Assembly (NCBI GenBank): GCA_964017235.1
Contig: OZ024929.1
Location: forward strand, 161,867,609-161,931,608
Direction: 5' to 3'
Length of the DNA stretch: 64,000 nucleotides
From: Sabellastarte sp. h YS-2021
Lineage: Eukaryota > Annelida > Polychaeta > Sabellida > Sabellidae
Below, one piece after another: positions 53,566 to 64,000 of the stretch. The stretch's first letter is position 1. Every line of letters starts with the position of its first letter. The notes beneath the pieces are model-generated. The model did no database searches and was not told the DNA's origin. It saw only the letters and a program-made list of their open reading frames with translations. A program made the translations under genes and the position numbers.

Positions 53566-56500
53566 AAGAGCTTTCACTTGGTGAAGTTTCAGACCCATAG
53601 CTAATTGCTCACCTACTCAAAAAGAGTAAATGCGAATTACCTCTAAAAGTATTGCAGATAGCCAATTTTTCTCAAATAACTCATTCACCTACTTTTGGAA
53701 GAGCTTTCACATGGTGAAGTTTCAGACCCATAGCCAATTACTCACCTACTCAAACTGAGTAAATGCGAATTATCTCTAAAAGTATTGCAGATAGCCAATT
53801 TTTCTCAAATAACTCATTCACCTACTTTTGGAAGAGCTTTCACATGGTGAAGTTTCAGACCCATAGCCAATTACTCACCTACTCAAAATGAGTAAATGCG
53901 AATTATCTCTAAAAGTATTGCAGATAGCCAATTTTTCTCAAATAACTCATTCACCTACTTTTGGGAGAGCTTTCACATGGTGAAGTTTCAGACCCATAGC
54001 TAATTATTTACCTACTCAAAATGAGTAAATGCTAATTATCTGTAAAAGTATTGCGGATACCCAATTTTTATCAAATAACTCATTCATCTACTTGTGGGAG
54101 AGCTTTCACATGGTGAAGTTTCAGACCCATAGCTAATTACTCACCTACTCAAAATGAGTAAATGCGAATTATCTCTAAAAGTATTGCAGATAGCCAATTT
54201 TTCTCAAATAACTCATTCACCTACTTTTGGGAGAGCTTTCACTTGGTGAAGTTTCAGACCCATAGCTAATTACTCACCTACTCAAAATGAGTAAATGCGA
54301 ATTATCTCTAAAAGTATTGCAGATAGCCAATTTTTCTCAAATAACTCATTCACCTACTTTTGGGAGAGCTTTCACATGGTGAAGTTTCAGACCCATAGCT
54401 AATTACTCACCTACTCAAAATGAGTAAATGCGAATTATCTCTAAAAGTATTGCAGATAGCCAATTTTTCTCAAATAACTCATTCACCTACTTTTGGGAGA
54501 GCTTTCACTTGGTGAAGTTTCAGACCCATAGCTAATTACTCACCTACTCAAAATGAGTAAATGCGAATTATCTCTAAAAGTATTGCAGATAGCCAATTTT
54601 TCTCAAATAACTCGTTCACCTACTTTTGGGAGAGCTTTCACTTGGTGAAGTTTCAAACCCATAGCTAATTACTCACCTACTCAAAATGAGTAAATGCGAA
54701 TTATCTCTAAAAGTATTGCAGATAGCCAATTTTTGTCAAATTAATCATTCACCTACTTTTGGGAGAGCTTTCACTTGGTGAAGTTTCAGACCCATAGCTA
54801 ATTACTCACCTACTCAAAATGAGTAAATGCGAATTATCTCTAAAAGTATTGCAGATAGCCAATTTTTCTCAAATAACTCATTCACCTACTTTTGGGAGAG
54901 CTTTCACTCTGTGAAGTTTCAGACCCACAGCTAATTACTGACCTACTCAAAATGAGTAAATGCGAATTATCTCTAAAAGTATTGCAGATAGCCAATTTTT
55001 CTCAAATAACTCATTCACCTACTTTTGGCAGAGCTTTCACTCTGTGAAGTTTCAGACCCATAGCTAATTACTCACCTACTGAAAATGAGTAAATGTGAAT
55101 TATCTCTAAAAGTATTGCAGATAGCCAATTTTTCTCAAATAACTCATTCACCTACTTTTGGGAGAGCTTTCACTCTGTGAAGTTTCAGACCCATAGCTAA
55201 TTACTCACCTACTCAAAATGAGTAAATGCGAATTATCTCTAAAAGTATTGCAGATAGCCAATTTTTCTCAAATAACTCATTCACCTACTTTTGGCAGAGC
55301 TTTCACTCTGTGAAGTTTCAGACCCATAGCTAATTACTCACCTACTGAAAATGAGTAAATGTGAATTATCTCTAAAAGTATTGCAGATAGCCAATTTTTC
55401 TCAAATAACTCATTCACCTACTTTTGGGAGAGCTTTCACTTGGTGAAGTTTCAGACCCATAGCTAATTACTCACCTACTCAAAATGAGTAAATGCGAATT
55501 ATCTCTAAAAGTATTGCAGATAGCCAATTTTTGTCAAATAACTCATTCACCTACTTTTGGGAGAGCTTTCACTTGGTGAAGTTTCAGACCCATAGCTCAT
55601 TACTCACCTACTCAAAATGAGTAAATGCGAATTATCTCTAAAAGTATTGCAGATAGCCAATTTTTCTCAAATTAATCATTCACCTACTTTTGGGAGAGCT
55701 TTCACTCTGTGAAGTTTCAGACCCTTGGCTAATTACTCACCTACTCAAAATGAGTAAATGCGAATTATCTGTAAAAGTATTGCAGATAGCCAATCTTTCT
55801 CAAATAACTCATTCACCTACTTTTTGGAGAGCTTTCACTTGGTGAAGTTTCAGACCCATAGCTAATTACTCACCTACTCAAAATGAGTAAATGCGAATTA
55901 TCTCTAAAAGTATTGCAGATAGCCAATTTTTCTCAAATTAATCATTCACCTACTTTTGGGAGAGCTTTCACTTGGTGAAGTTTCAGACCCATAGCTAATT
56001 ATTTACCTACTCAAAATGAGTAAATGCGAATTATCTCTAAAAGTATTGCAGATAGCCAATTTTTCTCAAATAACTCATTCACCTACTTTTGGGAGAGCTT
56101 TCACTTGGTGAAGTTTCAGACCCATAGCTAATTACTCACCTACTCAAAATGAGTAAATGCGAATTATCTCTAAAAGTATTGCAGATAGCCAATTTTTCTC
56201 AAATAAATCATTCACCTACTTTTGGCAGAGCTTTCACTTGGTGAAGTTTCAGACCCATAGCTAATTATTCACCTACTCAAAATGAGTAAATGTGAATTAT
56301 CTCTAAAAGTATTGCAGATAGCCAATTTTTCTCAAATAACTCATTCACCTACTTTTGGGAGAGCTTTCACTCTGTGAAGTTTCAGACCCATAGCTATTTA
56401 TTCACCTACTCAAAATGAGTAAATGCTAATTATCTGTAAAAGTATTGCGGATACCCAATTTTTATCAAATACTCATTCATCTACTTTTGGGAGAGCTTTC

Positions 56501-56640
56501 ACTTGGTGAAGTTTCAGACCCATAGATAATTATTCACCTACTCAAAATGAGTAAATGTGAATTATCTCTTAATAGTATTGCAGATAGCCAATTTTTCTCA
56601 AATAACTCATTCACCTACTTTTGGAAGACCTTTCACACAC
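53566..56640. repeat. ~133-bp satellite array, about 23 copies
   Basis: The monomer contains GAGCTTTCACTTGGTGAAGT, TTCAGACCCATAGCTAATTA, TACTCAAAATGAGTA (an inverted repeat with a 5-nt loop), AAGTATTGCAGATAGCCAAT and AACTCATTCACCTACTTTTG. Copies are highly similar, with variant pairs (CTTGG/CATGG/CTCTG after TTTCA) that recur in blocks, a sign of block-wise expansion. Confidence 0.95.
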
Positions 56641-56689
56641 GAAAATGAAAAATTGTGAATATCTCGGAAAAGCTATTTCTTCTGCTTTA

Positions 56690-56995
56690 ATGCTCGGATA
56701 CACACCACGGCAGTGGTCTTGACAAAAAATTTTGTCTCCCCAAAAATGGTGGCCATTTTGAATTTTCAAAGTTTTTGCAAAACACAAAAATGCTTATATC
56801 TCGAAAACCGTGCTATATGGAGCGAACTCAACAAAATTTTGGACCTGCTGGGTATCTCTGCAGAGTAGCCATGCCAATTTTCAAAATATTTTTGTCTCGC
56901 CAAATATAGCGGACATTTTTAATTTTTTTATTTTTTGCAAAACACAAAAATGCTTATATCTTGAAAACCGTGCTAGATAGAGCAGACTGCACTGA
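56690..56995. repeat. ~167-bp repeat, right flank of the satellite (about two units)
   Basis: The same unit as at 52960-53565 resumes with CCAAAAATGGTGGCCATTTT and CACAAAAATGCTTATATCTC. The satellite therefore sits inside an array of this repeat. Confidence 0.8.
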
Positions 56996-57104
56996 CTTTG
57001 GTTGCCACAACAGTATAAGGCTAGAAACGAAGCATTTTCTTAATACTTTAGCACTCACCTTTATATCCTTTTCGGGACGCTTTGTTTTTGCTATGCAAAA
57101 ACAT

Positions 57105-57870
57105 TATCTTTTTTTCTTGCGAGCGATCCTCTAGTTCTAATTGGTCTCTAATAGTCTTTAGATAAATGTAATATGATTCAAATATTTTGTATGTTTTTGT
57201 AATTTTTCTTTTACCTTCAATGTCACTTTCTTTAATATTGTGCATGATTAAAGTGTCTTGTAAGCCCAAATGAGGCTGGGTTTGTTTTTAAAAAAAAAGT
57301 GTGAAATTTACTGTTATTAAATGTAAATTAATATTCATCTTGTCTTAAAAGAGACTTTTCCCATGAAATTTACAGTATCTGAAATCTTTGTCAAGCAATT
57401 TTCGTGTCACTTCATAAGGAGTGAACATGATTAATTGTAGTCGCTTTTGAACTTAAATACTCTTTCACTATCATCCTCTTGTTTTATAAATAATCTTCTT
57501 GACTTTCTTCAAGAAAATCTTAGAGTATCTTGAAGAACTAAGGATATCTAATTAAAAAGGGAGTACCCTTGTCCAGTTTTGTTCTCTAAGTGGTTTATTA
57601 CTCAATTCTTTGACATGTACTCAATTTGTCTGTACATATCTTTCACAGAGGTAATGACCACAGAAAGACCACAATATCTTGTCGGTCATCTATCCTCAAT
57701 GTTCAGAATGTCTAACCAACTTTCACGATTCAGACAGTTGTAATTTCTGATGGTCCGATGTCGACACTCACCTCAGCTTCAAAGCCTCTTGTATAGCTCT
57801 TTGTTCATAAGCAGTTCAGGATGTGAAGAGTAGCAACTGGGGATTGACAAGTTATAATTGAATATATCCA
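57105..57870. other. Possible host intron sequence: nothing recognised
   Basis: A/T-rich non-repetitive-looking DNA between two mobile elements. A 73-codon minus-strand open frame overlapping the element end was not accepted as a gene. No further exon of the pseudokinase gene was recognised. Confidence 0.4.
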
Positions 57871-60800
57871 TTTTATTGCGTTAATACATCTTACCAGGCG
57901 CCTAGCCGGTCTCGCTAAACGTTAGAAAAAAACATCCTGAGCTGGGCTCTGGCCGGGACCGGTAGTGTCGCTGTTCATTCGCCAGGTGGCTGTGTAGCCT
58001 ACCTGCCGGTGTACTGCGCATGCTCGCGCATGTGCTCTTCCTCTTTTTGTTTGGCGCGTGAAGGAACGCTTGAAGTTTAAGAGAAACTTTTAAATTTTAT
58101 TTTATATATGTGTTGACTACAGTTTGGTGAAAACTTTTGTAATAATATTGTTTATTAAGTATCATGGCATCTCCAGGAGATAAAAAAGGACAACGGAGGG
58201 GTTCATGTGGCCCTGTTATGGCAAGCTTTGATATGCACGACAAGTGCGCAAGGTGTCGTGATAAGCTTATTGGAGAAGACGATTGTGTTGTGGATAAACC
58301 TTGTAAGATATGTGACGGATTCTCTGATGTACAGAAGGAAATGTTAGCAACTCCGTCTTACAAAATCAGAAAAGACAAGAAGGCTGGTTTGCTTGTCTCT
58401 CCTAAAGAGGTTACTGATTTACAGCCGGTAGATAATGTCACCAAGTGGTCATTTTGCGCAGCCTTCTTCACCCCTCCTCATCTCCTCCATCTTCTGCTCA
58501 GTCGGCTAGTTTTGTTACTGCAGACCAGTTGGCCGCTATCTCAGATAAATGGGTGGAGCAATTTGCGCGTATGGAGGCTCTTCTTTCACGAGGCAATGTC
58601 TTTTCCACCCCTGTTTCTGCAGTTAAGCCGGTGGATACTCAACCCCTCATCTCTCAGACTCCATTTTTAGCACCAGCTACCCGTCCCACCGGACCAGTTG
58701 AGGTTCCGGTAGCTGTTGATGCTTCAGTTAAAGCTAAATCTGTGGACCAAAAAGAGAAGAAGAAGCCTCACAAATCTAGAAAGGACAAACATTAAGATAA
58801 ATCTGTCAAGACTGATCCTAAAGTTGTTTCCTCTGACTCTAAATCAGAAAAGAAAGGTGTTTCTAGCAGATCTGAGAAAAAATGCGACCGGTCTGCCTCA
58901 CCGGTTCCACAACCAGCTTCTAAGAAACAGGAACATGCTTCTGCCCCTCCGGCTGATACCAGCTCCGGTCCGGAGTCTGCTCATCAGTCCGTTGTGTTTA
59001 AAGGGGACAATAACCAGCCTGCCTCAGGCCATGACAAGAGTGCTACCGGTTCTCTTTTCCGGTCAACCTCAACGGTTTCTCAACCAGATCAAGATCAACG
59101 CTTTACCGGTTCCAGTGCCTGTGCTTACCCACCGGCTAGAGAAGCAGACCCTTATGAGCAAATCTCTGAAGATGATATGGAACGTTCAGTGACATCTTCC
59201 GGTTCAGACGATGGACAGTTGTCGGATTCCAGTGAAACACCGGAACAGACTGAAGATATGTCTTATAGGGAAACAGTCCGGTCTATTAGATCTTACATGG
59301 GCTAGCATCACATCCCCACTTTTGAAACTGATTATTCTGAGCCTGACAAATCCAATAATCCCTGGAAGGGCAAAAACCCAAAGAAACCTACAAGGATATC
59401 TGTGGCCATGCCTCCGGATGACTGGCTGTGCCAGAAATTGGAGAGATTAAATTTAACTGTGGCAGAGGGCTACCCCTCAAGATCCCAAGATTCGGCAGGT
59501 CTTAAGCGTGACCAGTTTATCAAGGTGCCGAAGTCACAGGAGAAATGGTACAAGATGCATCTGTTGAAATCTGATGGTCCCCACCGTCCAGGCCGTTCAG
59601 TTTTTAATTGCAGAAACTCTGAGGCAAAGGTGAACTCTCAGTTCCCTAGGATCACTAGGGCTTCAGCCCAGGAATCTCTGCGTCGGTGGGAAAGGGCTGC
59701 CAGGGAAGAGAGCTACATTATTAATCATGCAGCCGGTTTTAGTCGATGCTCAACTGAACTGCAAGATAAGATGTCTCAGAATAGTCAGACAGTTCATGTC
59801 CCTGATAGGGTTGCTTACAGCCACAGAGAAACAGGTTTCATCAGGGCGTCTTCATGAGGCCAATTCAATGGCACTTGAAATGTCACTGGCATGTCCGCGA
59901 GGTTCTAGAGAAGGTCATTCCGGTTCCCCGGTCACTCCATCCACACCTAGACTAGTGGTTGGACGAAAGCAATGTACTGGGGGGCCAACCTTTGCACCCT
60001 CTTCAACATGCTCTTCAGCTGTTTACAGACGCCTCAAACGAAGGCTGGGGCGCACACTTAGGGGACTCCACTGCAAGAGGCGCTTGGTCTCCCATAGAAA
60101 GTCGCCTTCACATAAACTTCTTAGAACTAAAGGCAGTCCTCCTGGCCCTGAAGAGCTTCGAGCATCTTTGCAGAGACCAGATTGTTCTTGTTGCGACAGA
60201 CAATACAACAGTGGTCTCCAACATCAACAAGTAGGGCGGTATGAAATCAGGCTCTCGGTGTGCCCTCCTTTGGAGGCTCCTATCCTGGTGCCATCCCAGG
60301 GGAATTGTCCTGAGGGCAAGACACCCCAGGTCGCTTGAATGTGATAGTGGACAAGCTTTCCACACAATCAAGTGATCCAGACAGAGTGGTCCCTATCTCA
60401 ACAGGTGTTCAATCTTTTGTGTTCCAGATGGGCCCAGCCACAAGTAGACTTGTTTGCAACCCGGTTCAATCACAAACTTCCTCAGTTTGTATCACCGGTA
60501 CCGGATCCGGCAGCCTGGGCAGTGGACGCCCTCAGTCTTCCATGGGAGAATTTGGACGTGTACGCCTTTCCGCCAGTCTCTCTGGTTCCCCAGGTGGTGG
60601 CCAAAATGATAGATCAGGGCTGTCGGAGGATGATTCTCATTGCGCCAGGTTGGCTGAACATGCCCTGGTTTTGGGACCTGGTAAATTTCTGAGGCAAAGG
60701 TGAACTCTCAGTTCCCTAGGATCACTAGGGCTTCAGCTTACCCGTCAACTGGTCCACATTCCAGACCTATCGCCCAGGAATCTCTGCGTTGGTGGGAAAG

Positions 60801-63800
60801 GGCTGCCAGGGAAGACAGCTACATTATTAATCATGCAGCCGGTTTTAGTCGATGCTCAACTGAACTGCAAGATAAGATGTCTCAGAATATTGCCCTTTTG
60901 TGTTCCCGCCTTAACAAGGGCAAGGCACCCAAGGATGTTTCCAATGCTTTGAATGACCTGTGTGACCTCATGGCTTTCCATCAACGGGTATCTGTGGCCA
61001 TGGGCATGTCTCTTCAGCATTTGGCGGACAGTTTGTTTGTGCACATGTCAAACCTGATTTTACTAAGAAGGGACTCGTATCTGGACTTTGTTAAACCAGG
61101 AGTCAAGCAAGATACCATGAACTTGTTACGTAATGCCCCCATGTTTGGTTACGGGTTGTTCCCAGATGCTGCCATTATGACGGCAGATTAGGATATCCAG
61201 AAACATGAAGCCAGTAGTGTTGCTCAGGGACCCGGACCGGGTGCTTCTCAGCAAACTAGCTGGAGAGGATCACACAGGTATAGACCTTACGGCCGTAAGG
61301 ATAGGAAACCTGCTGCCTCATCTGAACAGACGTCCCAACAGCAGTATCAGCCTTGGAGACAGTTCAGCAGGAGTCATTCCAGGGGACGCGGACGGGGCTC
61401 CAACCCTCGTTTCTCCAAGTCGCAGTCATACAAGCCATATAAATGACAATTATTGTGTTGTTCCAACCCCCAGTCTTCTAAGTAGTGTTAGGAATCGGTC
61501 TGAAAAATCAGAATCGATTAATCGGTAATTCTTAATGATCGATTAAGACAAAAAATTCTTTTTATTTTCAAAAATCATAATACAGCACTTTCTACAGGTC
61601 AGTCATAAATTCCATGGTATTTGGTTAGAGTTTGCTGTAAGGTAAGGTACGTTAGGAAACCAGTAGGTTGAAAGACTCAAGAAGTATGTTTAATGTAATA
61701 ATTTATTAAGGTAACCTTAACAGTTACAAATTTATCTTTATTTTCATCAACCCTTTTCAGCACATAAATGTTTTATGGAGTGGTCTCCTACATCAACAAG
61801 TAGGACGGTATGAAATCAGGCTCTCAGTGTGCCCTCCTTTGGAGGCTCCTATCCTGGTGCCATCCCAGGGGAATTGTCCTGAGGGCAAGACACCCCAGGT
61901 CGCTTGAATGTGATAGTGGACAAGCTTTCCACACAATCAAGTGATCCAGACAGAGTGGTCCCTATCTCAACAGGTGTTCAATCTTTTGTGTTCCAGATGG
62001 GCCCAGCCACAAGTAGACTTGTTTGCAATCCGGTTCAATCACAAACTTCCTCAGTTTGTATCACCGGTACAGGATCCGACAGCCTGAGCAGTGGACGCCC
62101 TCAGTCTTCCATGGGAGAATTTGGACGTGTACGCCTTTCCGCCAGTCTCTCTGGTTCCCCAGGTGGTGGCCAAAATGATAGATCAGGGCTGTCGGAGGAT
62201 GATTCTCATTACGCCAGGTTGGCCGAACATGCCCTGGTTTTGGGACCTGGTAAATTTGTCGGTTCAGATTCCCTTCACTCTTCCACTGGTAAAGGACCTG
62301 GTGACTCAACCGTTCAACGGACTAGTTCACAGGAACCTCGGCAATCTGAATCTGCATGCTTGGCTCCTAGAGCCTCTGCCATCCACAAACAAGGTTTCTC
62401 TAATGAGGTGGCAGAAAGAATTGAGGCTCCTCAGAGAGTCTCAACCAGAGCCGTATTCAAATCAAAGTGGGCCATTTTTGTTAAGTGGTGTGAGTCACAC
62501 GAGGTGGACTTCAGGTCGCCCTCTGTGAACCAAATTGCGGATTTTCTTTTGCATCTTTTCAAAGAGAGGAATCTGCAGCCCAGTACCATTGAAGGCTATC
62601 GAACAGCCATTGCAGACATGGTGGGCAATGTCGAACTGAACATTAGCAAGGATGAAAATCTCACTCGTCTTCTGGACAGTTTTCATAGGGATAAGCCTAA
62701 AGGAAGATGGGGTGTGACCTCGTGGAACCTATCTCTGGTACTCCACCAGTTAACTAAGGCTCCGTTTGAACCCTTGCGAAAGGCCTCTCTCAAACATTTG
62801 ACCTTTAAAACAGTTTTTCTCCTAGCCCTGGGTTCAGGTAAAAGAAGAAGTGAAATCCATGCCTGGCTATACAGAAATATCAGACACCAAGAAAACTGGA
62901 GTCAGGTCTCACTCTATCCTTCACCCAGTTTTCTCTCCAAAAATCAGCTAGCTCGGGATGGTCCGGCCTCTGTGGCTCCGGTGGTCATCCCGGCTTTGGC
63001 CCCTACTCTGGACAAGTCCCTGTCGGACGACAAGTCACTCTGTCCGGTGAGGGCCTTACGGTATTACTTAGACAGGACCAAGGACCTCAGAAAAGGAAAA
63101 GACTTGGTGTTCATGTCCTTCAGGAAGGGTTTTCAAAAGGACATTGTTCCTGCCACTATCTCTTCCTGGATTAAACAGACAGTGCTGTTGTGTTATCAGC
63201 TCTCAGACCAAACATCCCAAGATTTTCATCAAGTTAGAGCTCATGATGTTCGGGCCTTTGCAGCTTCTCAGGCTTTTCAGGGAGGGGTTTCACTGGAACA
63301 GATCCTCTCAGCCTGTCCTTGAAAAGCCCACAACACCTTTACCCAGTTCTATCTAAAGGACTTGGCTTGGGCAGATTCTGAGCTGTATCATTTGGGCCCC
63401 ATTGTGGCAGCCCAACAGATACAGGAGGGCAAGTAAACCAATCCTCCAGCTCTCTTTTGTACATATTGTAGACTCTGTAAAAAAAAAAAAAAACCTTCCA
63501 CTATCTTGCTCCTGGTCTGCCATGATCCAAAGTGGGTCCGGGAGTATTGGAAAGATAGTGTCATGGTTCCTGTTCTTCTTCCTCGATATCTCAGAACTCT
63601 CATTCCCCTAGGTCCTATGGTGCTCTCTAGCCGAGCCAGTACTAAGACCTATGTCCAGGGGGGGCAAGGGTGTTGTTCCTATACGTTGGCTAACTTAGCC
63701 ATTACCGGATCCACCCTTTATGTATCTCGAGTTCTTAGGAATCCCCCCCTTTTTATTCGGGCTACCCTCCATCCAATGGGTAGTCATTCTGCATCTGTCC

Positions 63801-63850
63801 ACTAGGTAAGATGTATTAACGCAATAAATTGGAAAATTTAATAAGTAAAC
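57871..63850 (+). mobile_element. DIRS-like retroelement G, second subfamily, rearranged (broken fossil)
   Basis: Left repeat from TTTTATTGCGTTAATACATC at 57871. Gag-like ORF1 starts at 58164 with the CGP/CARCR Cys-rich start. The order is scrambled: gag part, an RNase H block (~59780-60690), more gag (~60690-61446), a truncated hAT-like piece, RNase H again (~61783-62300) and a long tyrosine recombinase part to ~63320. The first half of an ICR is at ~63797-63850, where the match to the family stops; no right repeat follows. Reverse transcriptase is largely missing. Several breaks. The recombinase part is well preserved, so decay is not ancient. Confidence 0.85.
61483..61780. mobile_element. 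Truncated hAT-like element in element G
   Basis: Begins TAGTGTTAGGAATCGGTC, with ATCGATTAATCGG repeats just inside, a hAT-like left end. No matching right end occurs before RNase H sequence of element G resumes near 61783, so one side was lost. Confidence 0.5.
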
Positions 63851-64000
63851 TAGAAATAGGACGCCCTGTTGATAGTAGGTGCGACATATGAATAGAAACA
63901 GGATAGCATAGAAGAACACACATTATCATGTGTAATGTCCACCCCATGAACCTTTTGCCAAAATTGTACAGTAGTCTTACAAGACCCTGTTTCATTTGTG
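63851..64000. other. Right edge of the window: nothing recognised
   Basis: Non-coding A/T-rich sequence after element G breaks off; there is too little of it to identify. Confidence 0.4.

Larger units (their letters stand above)
52574..57104. mobile_element. Second AAGCGTCCC-family element, carrying a large satellite array
   Basis: Left end: hairpin TTAAGCGTCCCGCAAGGGAC, continuing GCTT. Right end: CCTTTTCGGGACGCTTTG followed by the palindrome GTTTTTGCTATGCAAAAAC. Compared with 31271-40120 it is in the opposite orientation. The interior is non-coding: a ~167-bp repeat on both flanks and a ~133-bp satellite in the middle. No transposase is present. The family's class is unknown. Confidence 0.65.

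Noticed and set aside
53566-56640. Possible CRISPR-like array
   Set aside because: The ~133-bp units are contiguous satellite monomers with no unique spacers, in an animal genome.
57048-57269. 73-codon minus-strand open frame with Lys/Glu-rich product
   Set aside because: It runs into the end of the AAGCGTCCC element, resembles no known protein and has no splice or promoter context.
63506-63805. 99-codon open frame near the right end
   Set aside because: It lies in the non-coding 3' region of element G, between the recombinase and the ICR, and the equivalent region of other copies is not coding.

Overview
Animal genomic DNA, most likely from a marine lophotrochozoan such as a bivalve or other mollusc. 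The pointers are one long spliced gene with GT-AG introns, a very dense repeat load, several DIRS-type tyrosine-recombinase retroelements, small hAT-like elements and a tRNA-derived SINE. The species cannot be named from the sequence. No bacterial genes, CRISPR arrays, rRNA or ordinary tRNA genes were seen. Region by region: (1) 1-2600 holds a terminal-inverted-repeat element filled with a ~150-bp tandem array and a 370-bp palindromic MITE. (2) 2611-28245 is the only convincing host gene. Nine exons on the + strand join in perfect phase. They encode at least 1610 residues: an ankyrin-like start, a very long charged linker, an IRE1/RNase L-type kinase domain with pseudokinase features, and the start of a KEN-type RNase domain. 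The 5' and 3' ends were not found. Introns hold two related ~0.7-1 kb repeats, hAT MITEs, relics of a duplicated kinase exon and two complete-length DIRS insertions. (3) 28931-43933 is a DIRS element (C) split by a ~8.8-kb terminal-inverted-repeat element. That element holds a ~158-bp tandem array, into which another DIRS (D) inserted, and D in turn carries a PIF/Harbinger-like MITE. (4) 44136-52165 is a composite of two DIRS copies (E/F) of a second subfamily, sitting inside a short tandem repeat. (5) 52574-57104 is a second member of the AAGCGTCCC-ended family, filled by about 23 copies of a ~133-bp satellite. (6) 57871-63850 is a rearranged DIRS copy (G) of the second subfamily. The DIRS copies share one layout: split inverted terminal repeats, a gag-like ORF with a Cys/His-rich N-terminus, reverse transcriptase plus RNase H plus a degenerate Dam-like region, a tyrosine recombinase, and an internal complementary region (ICR) that is the fused reverse complement of both element ends. 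Element B (21580-27949) looks whole and young. The others are broken fossils. Insertions D and E/F lie in tandem repeats, so an unoccupied neighbouring monomer shows that integration made no target-site duplication, as expected for recombinase-mediated insertion.
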